Shown: positions 8,220 to 17,056 of the stretch, in pieces
How positions within the stretch are numbered: the stretch's first letter is position 1
How the letters are laid out: each line of letters starts with the position of its first letter
Source: CAVTND01 sp963735955
GTDB lineage: Bacteria > Pseudomonadota > Gammaproteobacteria > Burkholderiales > Burkholderiaceae_F
Length of the DNA: 64,000 nucleotides
NCBI GenBank assembly: GCA_963735955.1
Contig: CAVTND010000024.1
Location: forward strand, 26,239-90,238
Direction of reading: 5' to 3'
Translations under genes and position numbers: made by a program
Notes under the pieces: generated by a model
What the model was told of the DNA's origin: nothing
What the model saw: only the letters and a program-made list of their open reading frames with translations
Database searches by the model: none

Positions 8220-8314
8220 GATTTCCAAGGAGCCGGCACCGCCGGCTCCTTGCATTTTGGTGACCAGGAAGCGAAGCACCTGCGTGCTCCGCGTGGGGAC
8301 GAGAATGGCGCCGC
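8199..8314 (+). repeat. tRNA-tail repeat, copy 1 (rtT-like)
   Basis: This unit starts inside the T loop of tRNA-Leu (CGAGTCCTCTCC...) and runs through the CCA end, a terminator hairpin and about 60 more bases ending GAGAATGGCG. It recurs 149 bases later with about four mismatches. Both copies begin within tRNA sequence and include the terminator, the same arrangement as the rtT repeats after E. coli tyrT. Confidence 0.85.
8227..8257 (+). terminator. Rho-independent terminator of tRNA-Leu (copy 1)
   Basis: AAGGAGCCGGC and GCCGGCTCCTT form an 11-pair perfect stem with a three-base loop, followed by GCATTTT. It begins eight bases after the tRNA CCA end. Confidence 0.75.
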
Positions 8315-8347
8315 ATGCAAAGCGGCGCCGGGGTCGCGACGCGTGAC

Positions 8348-8463
8348 CGAGTCCTCTCCTGGGCACCAGATTTCCAAGGAGCCGGCACCGCCGGCTCCTT
8401 GCATTTTGGTGACCAGGAAGCGAAGCCCCCGCGTGCTTCGCGTGGGGACGAGAATGGCGTCGC
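8348..8463 (+). repeat. tRNA-tail repeat, copy 2 (rtT-like)
   Basis: The second copy of the unit begins with the last 21 bases of tRNA-Leu (CGAGTCCTCTCCTGGGCACC, then A) and repeats the terminator and flank. Small differences from copy 1 (for example CCCCCGCGTGCTTCG against CACCTGCGTGCTCCG) show that the copies are drifting. The rest of the 315-base gap between the tRNA and the phosphoribosyltransferase gene holds no gene that I can support. Confidence 0.85.
8376..8406 (+). terminator. Duplicated rho-independent terminator (copy 2)
   Basis: This is the same 11-pair stem (AAGGAGCCGGC/GCCGGCTCCTT, ACC loop) followed by GCATTTT, carried in the second repeat copy. It would act as a backup terminator for the tRNA transcript. 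Confidence 0.7.
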
Positions 8464-8534
8464 GATACGTGAACGCGGCCGCTCGCGGGCACGACCACTG
8501 ACGGATTGCAGCGTCCGATCCCTGCTCCTGTAAT

Positions 8535-9101
8535 TCACCCGGGTGCGCTGCTACGCACACGCGCGGCGAGTTTCTCCGGACCAAGCGCGTCATAGATTTC
8601 AAACGGCTGATGGATCCAGGGGTTGGTCGGCAGGTACTCGACGTGATAGTCCGGGCGAAAGGTCGAGCAGGCCTTGTACCAGATGACGGCAGTTCGCACT
8701 TCCTCGATCGCGGGAAAACGCTGCTTCAGATGATCGATTACGCCCGTCAGCGTGACACCCGAGTCCACGAGATCGTCGACTAGCAGCACACGTCCCGCCA
8801 GGGTATCGCGCGTCATAGTGATGAACTCGCCGATGTCGAGATGCCCGTGCTGCGTGCCTGCGGCCTCGCGATACGAGCTTGCGGCGAGAATCGCCAGCGG
8901 CATGTCGTAGATGCGCGAAATCACATCGCCGACTCTCAAACCTCCGCGCGCCAGGCACAGAATCGCTTCGAAGCTCCAGCGCGACGCATGAATCGCGAGC
9001 GCAAGACGCTCGATCAAACGGTGATATTCGTCCCACGAGATGTACAGATCTTTCACAGATTGAACTTTCACGAGGCGATCCTTGACTGCAACATCCGACA
9101 C
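8535..9101 (-). CDS. Purine phosphoribosyltransferase (hypoxanthine/xanthine-guanine type)
   Basis: A 188-residue PRTase that transfers ribose-5-phosphate from PRPP to a nucleobase. The PRPP-binding loop 'RVLLVDDLVDSGVTL' is near residues 103-117, and 'ILCLARGGLRVGDVISRIYD' is the PPi loop. 'VIWYKACSTFRPDYHVEYLP' near the C-terminus resembles xanthine/guanine PRTases. The start is GTG at 9101, six bases after the purA stop. Coupling to adenylosuccinate synthetase supports purine salvage. The exact base specificity cannot be read from the sequence. Confidence 0.85.
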   Translation of the reverse strand: MSDVAVKDRLVKVQSVKDLYISWDEYHRLIERLALAIHASRWSFEAILCLARGGLRVGDVISRIYDMPLAILAASSYREAAGTQHGHLDIGEFITMTRDTLAGRVLLVDDLVDSGVTLTGVIDHLKQRFPAIEEVRTAVIWYKACSTFRPDYHVEYLPTNPWIHQPFEIYDALGPEKLAARVRSSAPG

Positions 9102-9107
9102 CGTGCC

Positions 9108-10400
9108 TCAGCGAAAAGGATGCCTGATCACGATGGTCTGGTCGCGGTCTGGTCCGGTGGAAACGAGGTCGACCGGGACGCCGAGCACGCTGGCGAGTCG
9201 TTCAAGATAGCGCCGCGCATTGAGCGGCAGGCCGTCCCAGTGCCGCACGCCGTAGGTGGATTCGTTCCAGCCGGGAAATTCTTCGTAGATCGGTTCGCAG
9301 CGATCCACTGCGTCGGCACCATACGGCAGGATGTCGACCGCGCGACCATCGGCACGGTAGCCGACGCCGAGTCTGACCACCGACAAGCCATCCAGCACGT
9401 CGAGCTTGGTGATGCACAGTCCGGTGGTTCCGTTCAGCTGCACCGCACGACGCAGTCCGGCCGCGTCGAACCAGCCGCAACGACGCGGACGTCCGGTAAC
9501 CGAGCCGAACTCCTGGCCCTTGTTGCGCAATTGCTCTCCCGTCGGATCTGAAAGCTCGGTCGGAAACGGGCCTGAACCGACCCGTGTCGAGTAGGCCTTG
9601 GTGATTCCGAGCACGTAGTCAAGCCGTTGGGGTGCCACGCCGGCTCCGGCCGATGCCGCACCTGCCACCGTATTGCTGGATGTGACATAGGGATAGGTAC
9701 CGTGATCGACATCGAGCAAAGTGCCCTGAGCACCTTCGAACAGGAGTCGATGGCCGGCCGCCATCACGCTGTTGAGCTTGTATGACACGTCGGTGATCAA
9801 CGGCTTGAGACGCACGGCGAGCGCCAGGGTCTCATCGATTACTTTGTCCGCCGACATGGTGGCGGCGTCGAAGTAGTGCTCAAGAACAAAGTTGTGGAAA
9901 TCGAGCGCTTCTCTCACGCCTTCGGCAAACCGGGCTTCATCGAAAAGATCCTGGGCTCGCACCGCGCGGCGTGCGACCTTGTCTTCATAAGCCGGCCCGA
10001 TGCCGCGGCCGGTGGTGCCGATCTTGGCATCGCCTCGCCGCACTTCGCGCGCCTTGTCGAGCGCCACGTGATACTCAAGGATCAGAGGGCAGTTGCCGCT
10101 GATGGAAAGGCGCGACGCGACATCGACACCGGCCGCTTGCAGTTCGTCGACTTCCGCCAGCAGCGCCGGTGGTGACAGCACGACGCCATTGCCGATGTAG
10201 CAGGCGACCCGCGGCCGCAGGATACCGGAGGGAATCAGGCGCAGGATCGTCTTCTTGCCACCGATCACCAGAGTATGTCCAGCGTTGTGACCGCCCTGGA
10301 AACGCACCACGCCGTTTACGTCTTCCGTCAACCAGTCGACGATCTTGCCTTTGCCTTCGTCGCCCCATTGGGTGCCGACGACGACCACGTTCTGCGCCAT
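9108..10400 (-). CDS. purA: Adenylosuccinate synthetase
   Basis: A 430-residue enzyme that joins IMP and aspartate using GTP, the first committed step to AMP. It begins 'MAQNVVVVGTQWGDEGKGKI' with the P-loop-like 'WGDEGKGK'. It carries 'RFQGGHNAGHT', 'GTTGRGIGPAYEDK' and 'LLFEGAQGTLLDVDHGTYPY', and ends 'VLGVPVDLVSTGPDRDQTIV'. ATG at 10400 is preferred over upstream in-frame codons because it matches the family start. It sits between hisZ (13 bases upstream) and the phosphoribosyltransferase. Confidence 0.97.
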   Translation of the reverse strand: MAQNVVVVGTQWGDEGKGKIVDWLTEDVNGVVRFQGGHNAGHTLVIGGKKTILRLIPSGILRPRVACYIGNGVVLSPPALLAEVDELQAAGVDVASRLSISGNCPLILEYHVALDKAREVRRGDAKIGTTGRGIGPAYEDKVARRAVRAQDLFDEARFAEGVREALDFHNFVLEHYFDAATMSADKVIDETLALAVRLKPLITDVSYKLNSVMAAGHRLLFEGAQGTLLDVDHGTYPYVTSSNTVAGAASAGAGVAPQRLDYVLGITKAYSTRVGSGPFPTELSDPTGEQLRNKGQEFGSVTGRPRRCGWFDAAGLRRAVQLNGTTGLCITKLDVLDGLSVVRLGVGYRADGRAVDILPYGADAVDRCEPIYEEFPGWNESTYGVRHWDGLPLNARRYLERLASVLGVPVDLVSTGPDRDQTIVIRHPFR

Positions 10401-10413
10401 ATGTGTTCCCGTC

Positions 10414-11589
10414 CTATGCCTTGGTCGCCAGTGCCGGGTCCAGGCGCGGCTCGACACGCCAGCCGCCCTCGAATCGAACCAGGGTGCGGTCGATCACGAA
10501 ATCGCCCCCTGCCGCTTCGGTTCCGCCGGGCAGGTCCTGAATGACCACCTCGCCCTGTGCGCGCAATCTGCGCACGGCAAGACTCAGCGTCTCGTCCGCA
10601 CTTGCCGGCGCATGAATCGCCCGAACCGGAGGCTCGGTGACGAGCCCGGCCAGTTCGCGCAGATAAATCGAAAAGCCAACCGCGGGCCGGGCGCGCCCGA
10701 AGGCCTTGCCGATCTCGTCATAGCGGCCGCCGCGCAACACGGCGCTTGGAAGCTCGGGCGTGTGCACAGCAAAGCTGACGCCGGTCAGGTAGCGATAGGC
10801 GTGCAGATCGGCCAGATCGATCGAAACTTTATCCGCGGTGCAGCTTCGGGCCAGCAGTTCAAGTTCGTCGAGCGCTGCCGCAATCCCTGGAACATCGGGC
10901 AAAGTGCGTCGCGCCAGGTCGATCACTTCGATGCCGCCCGCACAGCGCGCGAGCGCCAGCAAGCCATCGCGCGCCTGCGGCCTGAGCCCCGAAACGCAAT
11001 CCGCCAGGGCCGGCAGGTCCTTCGCATTCAAGGCCGCCAATAGCTCATCGAGCTGCTCCGGTGCCAACGGCGTCAGCGCAAGCAATCCGCGCACTACTCC
11101 CGTGTGGCCCAGGTCGAGGTGCACGTGTTGCATGCCTGCCAGCCGTAGGGACGCGACGGCGAGCTCGAGCACTTCAGCATCCGCGGCTGACGCAGTGCTC
11201 CCATAAAGTTCCGCGCCGACCTGCAGCGGCTCGCGCGCCGCAAGCGGATGCAGCGGGCGCGCATGCAGGACACTGCCGGCATAGGCAAGGCGAGTCACGC
11301 CCGGCCGATTCAGGATGTGTGCATCAATGCGCGCCACCTGAGGCGTCGTGTCAGCGCGCAAGCCAAGCATGCGGCCGCTGGCCTGATCGACCAGCTTGAA
11401 AATTCGAAGATCGAGATCGCTGCCAATGCCGGTGGTCAGGGACTCGACAAACTCGATCAATGGGGGAACGACCAGTTCATACCCGTAGCCGCGGTACAGA
11501 TCGAGCAGCGCGCGCCGCAGCTTTTCAACGCGCCTGGCTTCGCACGGCAGGACGTCGGATATGTTCTCGGGGAGCAGCCAGCGCGGCAT
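10414..11589 (-). CDS. hisZ: ATP phosphoribosyltransferase regulatory subunit HisZ
   Basis: A 391-residue paralogue of histidyl-tRNA synthetase that activates and regulates short-form HisG in histidine biosynthesis. It starts 'MPRWLLPENISDVLPCEARR' and carries class II motif 2 remnants ('LRADTTPQVARIDAHIL') and 'GGRYDEIGKAFGRARPAVGF', but no anticodon-binding domain, as expected for HisZ. Its place between hflC/DUF2065 and purA is conserved in betaproteobacteria, away from the his operon. ATG at 11589 is the family start. The 82 bases between it and the DUF2065 gene show no feature. Confidence 0.93.
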   Translation of the reverse strand: MPRWLLPENISDVLPCEARRVEKLRRALLDLYRGYGYELVVPPLIEFVESLTTGIGSDLDLRIFKLVDQASGRMLGLRADTTPQVARIDAHILNRPGVTRLAYAGSVLHARPLHPLAAREPLQVGAELYGSTASAADAEVLELAVASLRLAGMQHVHLDLGHTGVVRGLLALTPLAPEQLDELLAALNAKDLPALADCVSGLRPQARDGLLALARCAGGIEVIDLARRTLPDVPGIAAALDELELLARSCTADKVSIDLADLHAYRYLTGVSFAVHTPELPSAVLRGGRYDEIGKAFGRARPAVGFSIYLRELAGLVTEPPVRAIHAPASADETLSLAVRRLRAQGEVVIQDLPGGTEAAGGDFVIDRTLVRFEGGWRVEPRLDPALATKA

Positions 11590-11671
11590 GGCGGGGAAGT
11601 CAGGATCGTGGCAGCAGAGTCGATGGGATGCAGAACGCGCAGCGGACGCGGCGCACGCCGGTGCCGATTGC

Positions 11672-11854
11672 TCAGGCCAGAAGCCAGAACAATAGCGCGC
11701 CGGCACCGACCGCAAGCAGGCCGAAGAACCGGATCTGGCCGTCGTTGAGTTCGGTCACGCGCTGGAACATCTGGCGCCAGGCCGAAGGTGCAATTAGCGG
11801 CAATACGCCTTCGAGCACGAGCATGAGCCCGAGCGCAAGCCCCAGCGTTTCCAT
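11672..11854 (-). CDS. DUF2065 small membrane protein
   Basis: A 60-residue protein with two hydrophobic helices ('LGLALGLMLVLEGVLPLIAP' and 'FFGLLAVGAGALLFWLLA') separated by a short charged loop (RQMFQRVTELNDGQIR). This is the standard YjeT/DUF2065 architecture. Genes of this family follow hflC in many proteobacteria, as here with a two-base gap, suggesting a minor partner of the HflKC membrane complex. Its molecular role is unknown. Confidence 0.9.
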   Translation of the reverse strand: METLGLALGLMLVLEGVLPLIAPSAWRQMFQRVTELNDGQIRFFGLLAVGAGALLFWLLA

Positions 11855-11856
11855 TG

Positions 11857-12746
11857 TCAGCGGCGTACCGCTTCCGGGGTCTTCGCGTCCGGCGACTTCA
11901 TGTACTTGAAGAATTCGGACGAGGGGTCGATCACCAGAACGTCGCTGCGATTCTTGAAGCTGGCGCGATATGCCTCAAGACTTCGATAAAAGCGGGCGAA
12001 CTCCGGATTCTGGCCGAAGGCTTGCGCGTACAGCGCCGAGGCCTTGGCATCACCGTCGCCCCTGAGCCGCTGCGCGTCGCGATACGCCTCGGAGAGCAGC
12101 ACCTCGCGTTGACGGTCGGCGTCGGCGCGGATTTTCTCGCCCTCGGCAGCTCCGATCGAGCGCTGCTCGTTGGCGACCCTCTTGCGCTCTGCCTCCATGC
12201 GCCGATACACGGAGTCGCTGATCTCCGGTGCGAAATCGACCCGCTTGAGGCGCACGTCAACAATGTCGACGCCCAGGCCCCGGGTGCGTTCCTGCACTGA
12301 AGCACGAATCTCTTCCATGGCCTTGTCACGTTCGCGCGACGTGATCTCGTTGACGCTGCGCTTGTTGACAGCCTGATTCAGGGCGTCACGCACCAGCGTG
12401 CTGATACGGTCTTCGGCCGCGCGCTCGCCCGCCGGAAAGCTGACGCGGAACAGGCGCGGATCGGTGATCTTCCACTTCACGAAGGAGTCAACCAGCAGAT
12501 TCTTCTTCTCGGAGGTCTGCACTCGATCGGTCACCGGCGTGTCGATGGTCAGGATGCGCTTGTCCTGGTACTCGACGTTCTGCAGCAGCGGCACGCGAAA
12601 GTACAGCCCTGGCTCGGTCACGACACGTGTGATCTCACCCAGCTGGAACACGATCGCCGACTGTCGCGCATCGACAATGAACGTGCTCGCGCGCACCAGC
12701 ACGGCGACGAGCACCAGTCCAATCACACGCCCAGGATGCGGTTCAT
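11857..12746 (-). CDS. hflC: FtsH protease modulator HflC (N-terminal frameshift)
   Basis: A membrane-anchored SPFH (prohibitin-like) protein that, with HflK, encloses and regulates the FtsH protease. Start ATG at 12746 reads MNRILGV. One base seems to be missing near 12727, after which 'IGLVLVAVLVRASTFIVDAR' (membrane anchor) and 'QSAIVFQLGEITRVVTEPGL' continue in another frame to 'SSEFFKYMKSPDAKTPEAVR'. The rest of the SPFH domain and the coiled coil (EAERKRVANEQRSIGAAEGE) is intact. The start is six bases after the reconstructed hflK stop. Confidence 0.93.
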
Positions 12747-12752
12747 CGCGTT

Positions 12753-14009
12753 CTATCGCCCTTCTCGTTCACGGCTGCGCATCGTCTCGCGGGTGCGCTG
12801 TCATCCTTGGCCGTCGAGACCTCCGGCACGGCCGTCGGAGCCGGCGGCACGTGGCGCAGTCGTTCGCGGCGCTACCGGCTTGCTGCACCAGCTTGTCCAG
12901 CGGCAGATACAGCAGTTGATTGTTGTTGCGCGAATCGACCATGACCTTGGAAGAGTTCGTGAACACCTGCTGCATGGTGTCCAGGTACATCCGATCGCGC
13001 GTGACCGCCGGCGCCTTCTGGTACTCGGTCAGGATCTGCTTGAAGCGCGACGCATCGCCTTCGGCGGTCTGCACGACTCGCGTCCGGTAGCCCTCGGCTT
13101 CCTGCATCAACCGCGATGCCAGGCCGCGCGCCTTGGGAATCACGTCGTTGGCGTACGCCTGGCCTTCGTTGATCTGGCGCTCGCGGTCCTGACCCGCCTT
13201 GACTGCGTCGTCGAACGCCGCCTGCACCTGCTCGGGCGGCTGCGCGTTCTGAATCGCGACAGCCTGCACCAGGATGCCGGTGCCGTAGCGATCGAGCATG
13301 GCCTGCATGCGCTTGCGCACTTCGATCGGCGATCTCCTGCCGCGATTCGTACAGCACCGAGTCCATCGTCTTGCGTCCGACCACTTCGCGCATCGCGGAC
13401 TCCGCCGCCTGCTGCACCGCCGCGGTCGGATTCTTGCTGTTGAACAGGTAATCGCCGCGCCGTCGTCCTTGATGCGGTACTGCACTTCGAACTGGATGTC
13501 GACGATGTTCTCGTCGTCCGACAGCATCAGCGCTTCCTTCAAACGCTCGGGGCGTCCGCGCGTACCGATCTCGACTTTGCGCAGGGAAAGATGTCGACCA
13601 GTTCGCTCGACTGCACCGGCCACGGCAGACGCCAGCGGAAACCCGGCGCGGTCGTCTCGGTGTGACTTCGCCGAAGGTCGTCACGACTCCGACCTGCCCT
13701 TCCGGAACGATGTAGAAGCCGCTGCCGATCCAGATCAGCGCTGCGACCAGACCGAGGCCAGCCACGCCGAAGCCCGTTCCGCGTGATCCGGGATCGAAAC
13801 CGCCGCCACTGCCGTTGGTCCTGCGCGGGCCGCCCTTCGACCCGAAGAGACCTCCAAGGCGGCGATTCAGATCGCGCCAGAGCTCCTCGAGATCAGGCGG
13901 GCCGTCGCCCTTCGGGCGCTGCGGCGCGGCGGCGGTTCGCTCGCGACGTGCCCGCGCCATCGTCGGATCCGCCCGAACCTCGGCCCCACTTAGGGTCGTT
14001 CAGCGACAT
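12753..14009 (-). CDS. hflK: FtsH protease modulator HflK (multiple frameshifts)
   Basis: The partner of HflC. The family start 'MSLNDPKWGRGSGGSDDG' begins at ATG 14009. 'GPPDLEELWRDLNRRLGGLF', the membrane anchor (VAGLGLVAALIWIGSGFYIV) and 'PEGQVGVVTTFGEVT' then appear in a second frame. 'RKVEIGTRGRPERLKEALML', 'YLFNSKNPTAAVQQAAESAM' and 'IEVRKRMQAMLDRYGTGILV' alternate between frames. The expected arginine/acid tail (RETMRSREREGR) ends at 12753. At least six single-base indels are needed, with all family segments present in order. The density of breaks matches the neighbouring hflX and der and looks like poor sequence. Confidence 0.9.
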
Positions 14010-14035
14010 TGCCAGATCCGTGCCGGAGGTCGGAC

Positions 14036-15243
14036 TCAACATGCAGATTCGAACGGGCGCTGGCACGCCTCGGGCCGCTGCGGCGCTGGACCACGAATTG
14101 TCTGTCGGGGCGAAATCGGTCGCGCTGTCGCCGCGCGAACGACGCGATGCGCGTCGCGCAGCATCTCCAAACCGTCGCCCGTCTTGCGCGCTGACCGAAA
14201 CGGCGGCGATCGTATCACAGGGGTCACGTTCGACCGCCGCCGCGCGGCCGGTGAGATCGATCTTGTTGTACACGACGATGCGCGGTACGTTGGCCGCACC
14301 GATCTCGTCCAGCACGCGGTCGACTTCGGCCATCTGTTCGTGCGCGCGCCGGCGACGCCGCATCGACCACATGCAACAGGAGATCGGCCTCGCGCGGTCT
14401 CGTCGAGCGTCGACTTGAAGGCGGCGATCAACGCGTGCGGCAGGCCGCGAATGAAGCCGACGGTGTCCGAGATAACCGCAGTCGACCCCGTCAGCCCAGA
14501 TAACACTTGCGCGCGGTCGTATCGAGGGTTGCGAACAACTGGTCTGCGGCAAACACGCCGCGCCGGTCAGGGCGTTGAACAGGGTCGACTTGCCGGCGTT
14601 GGTGTAGCCGACCAGCGAAACCGTGAGCACGTCGTTGCGCGCACGCGCGCGACGCCGGGTACGTCGTTGCCGTTCGAGCTGCTTCAGACGTTCGCGCAAC
14701 TGCTTGATGCGCACTCCAATCATGCGGCGATCGAGCTCGATCTGCTTTTCGCCCGGACCGCCGGTCTTGCCGAGGCCGCCTCGCTGGCGCTCCAGGTGCG
14801 ACCAGCCGCGTACCAGGCGGGTGGACAGGTGTTGGAGCTGCGCCAGTTCCACCTGCAACTTGCCCTCGCGGCTGCGGGCACGCTGGGCGAAGATGTCGAG
14901 GATCAGCGCGGTCCGGTCGATCACCCAGAGTTCGAGCGTCGCGCTCGAGATTGCGCTGCTGCGCCGGAGACAGAGCGACGTCGAACACGAGCAGGCCGGC
15001 CCCAGCATCGGTCGCCAGCGTCCGGAGTTCTTCGACTTTGCCAGAGCCCACATAGAGCGCCGGGTCCGGCCGTTGACGTCGAACGCAGCACCTGTCCCGC
15101 GACGACAAGGCCGGCCGAGGTCACAAGCTGAATCAGCTCCTCGACCTGATCGGGATCGTCGCCGCCGTCCGCTGGCGACGCTGACGAGGAAGGCTCGCGA
15201 CCGAGCGCTCGGCGCGCTCGCTGTCGACCTGGAAGATGCTCAG
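14036..15243 (-). CDS. hflX: Ribosome-rescue GTPase HflX (multiple frameshifts)
   Basis: A GTPase that splits stalled ribosomes. Segments in order across frames are 'VEELIQLVTSAGLVVAGQV', 'RPDPALYVGSGKVEELRTLA', 'GGPGEKQIELDRRMIGVRIK' (HflX signature), the P-loop 'GYTNAGKSTLFNALT', 'VISDTVGFIRGLPHALIAAF' (G3), 'IVVYNKIDLTGR' (G4) and 'TGDGLEMLRDA'. About seven or eight indels interrupt it. The start is uncertain. The protein probably begins at the end of hfq (SIFQVDSERAERSV), where the sequence reads CTG rather than ATG. The hfq-hflX-hflK-hflC order is canonical. Confidence 0.88.
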
Positions 15244-15473
15244 GTGCCTGGCTCCGCAGCGAGATTGACTGCGCGCGCCGGCACGACGGTGGAGATCGCG
15301 TGCTTGTAGACCATCTGCGTCACGGTGTTGCGCAGCAGCACGACATACTGGTCGAACGACTCGATCTGGCCCTGCAACTTGATGCCGTTGACCAGGTAGA
15401 TCGAAACCGGAATGTGTTCCTTGCGCAGGGCGTTAAGAAATGGGTCTTGTAGAAGTTGGCCTTTTGCGTTCAT
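15240..15473 (-). CDS. hfq: RNA chaperone Hfq
   Basis: A 77-residue Sm-like hexamer that pairs small RNAs with mRNAs. It reads MNAKGQLLQDPFLNALRKEH, then 'IPVSIYLVNGIKLQGQIESF' (Sm1) and 'VYKHAISTVVPAR' (Sm2, with YKH). ATG at 15473 is the family start; a longer in-frame upstream extension has no similarity. The 225 bases to der carry no other gene. The frame is intact even though both neighbours are broken by indels. Confidence 0.96.
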   Translation of the reverse strand: MNAKGQLLQDPFLNALRKEHIPVSIYLVNGIKLQGQIESFDQYVVLLRNTVTQMVYKHAISTVVPARAVNLAAEPGT

Positions 15474-15698
15474 GTGAAGTGCTCCAGCGCTTTGGACGCC
15501 GCTTGTTGTAATGGGTTCCGCGCCGGCCGCGGCTTCCTGTGCCGCCCTAGCGCAGTTCTGCTCCGAGAGCTCCGCCCCTTCCGCAGCCCCTAGCCATTGC
15601 AGCCTATACCGACTACACGCCTCCTTGAAGGCCAGAGATGGAGACAAAACTGACGAATTCAATGTAAAGCAAACGGCATGGACGCGCTACCGCCCGTT

Positions 15699-17045
15699 TC
15701 AGCTCGCATACGGGTTCCTTCTAGTCCGGAACTCGACCCGCAAGGGCGTGCCGGCAAGGTCGAACTGATCCCGGAATTGCCCCTCGAGATAACGGCGATA
15801 GCTGTCGGGCACCTGGTTGAGGGCGAATTGCCGTGCACCACGATGATCGGCGGATTCATGCCCGCCCTGGTGCGCGTAGCGCAGCTTTGGGCGCGACTGA
15901 CCGGCGCGCGGCGGCTGCTGGCGTGCGACTGCCGCCATCAGCGCGCGCGTCAAGTCGCGGTGTCGGCAGCTTCACGAACGCGGCCCTCCAGGCCTCGGTG
16001 ACCGATCGCATCATCGGTGCCAATCCGCTGCGCTTCAGCGCCGAAATCTGATGCACCTTGGCCCAGCTCAGGAAGTGCAGCTTGCGATCGATTTCGCGCT
16101 TGATGCGTTCGCGTGAGTAGTCGTCCAGCCCATCCCACTTGTTGATCGCGATCACCATCGCCCGTCCGCTTTCGAGCACGAAGCCCGCGATGTGCGCATC
16201 CTGATCGGCGATCTCGGACGCCGCATCGAGCAGCAGAATCGACGACATTGCTGTCGGCGATCGACTGCAGGGTCTTGATGACCGAAAACTTCTCGATCGC
16301 CTCGAACACCTTGCCCCGGCGCCGGATTCCGGCGGTGTCGATCAGCGTGTAGGACTGCCCGTCGTACTCAAACTCGACTTCGATCGAGTCGCGTGTCGTG
16401 CCGGGCTGATCGAACGCGATCAGCCGTTGCTCGCCGACCAGCGCATTGATCAGCGTCGACTTGCCGACATTCGGCCGGCCGACCACGGCGACACGCGCGC
16501 GACGCATTTCGCTGCTCTTCGATTTCGGAGTCTCGCTCGGCTGCCTCGGACTCGGACCAGCGGCGCGAGGGCTTCGTCCATCAACTCGCGCACGCCGTCG
16601 CCGTGCGCGGCAGACGACCGGATACGGCTCGCCCAGACCGAGTTCGTGGAACTCGGCGACCGACGCGCGGCCGAGTCCCTCGGCCTTGTTGACCGCCAGC
16701 AGCAGACGCCGTCCGGTCACGCGCAGGCGCTCGCGCGATGCGGCGATCCTGTGCGGTCACGCCCTCGCGCACGTCGAGCACGAAGATGATGACATCGCTC
16801 TCCGCGATCGCCTGCTCGGTCTGCGCCGCCATCTCGCGCACGATGCCCTCGGCATTGACGGGTTCGAAGCCGCCGGTATCGACCACGATGTAGTCACGCG
16901 GCCCGATTCGGCCTTCGCCATAGTGGCGGTCGCGCGTCAGACCGGGAAAGTCGGCGACCAGCGCGGCGCGCGAGCGCGTCAGGCGATTGAACAGCGTCGA
17001 CTTGCCGACATTGGGTCGACCGACGAGCGCGACGACAGGCTTCAC
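15699..17045 (-). CDS. der: Ribosome biogenesis GTPase Der (multiple frameshifts)
   Basis: An essential double-GTPase for 50S assembly (EngA). Domain 1 starts at GTG 17045 with 'MKPVVALVGRPNVGKSTLFN' and 'DTGGFEP'. A break near 16740 leads to 'LLAVNKAEGL', and domain 2 has 'RVAVVGRPNVGKSTLINALV', 'LIDTAGIRRRGKV' and 'VIAINKWDGLDDYSRERIKR'. The KH-like tail 'RPKLRYAHQGG', 'MNPPIIVVHGN' and 'NQVPDSYRRYLEGQFRDQF' alternates frames to the stop at 15699. Five indels (four +1, one -1) restore a protein of about 448 residues, the normal size. Confidence 0.93.
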
Positions 17046-17056
17046 GTTGCGTTTGC

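Noticed and set aside
8199..8463. Attachment site of a genomic island
   Set aside because: The duplicated tRNA end is only 149 bases away, with no integrase or cargo between or nearby. It is kept only as a minor alternative.
8113..8602. Minus-strand frames with a repeated peptide over the tRNA-Leu region
   Set aside because: They are antisense translations of the tRNA and of the duplicated terminator unit. The repetition comes from the DNA repeat, and there is no SD or family similarity.
15474..15662. N-terminal extension of hfq
   Set aside because: The extra 63 codons resemble no Hfq, and the universal start (MNAKGQLLQDP) lies at 15473.
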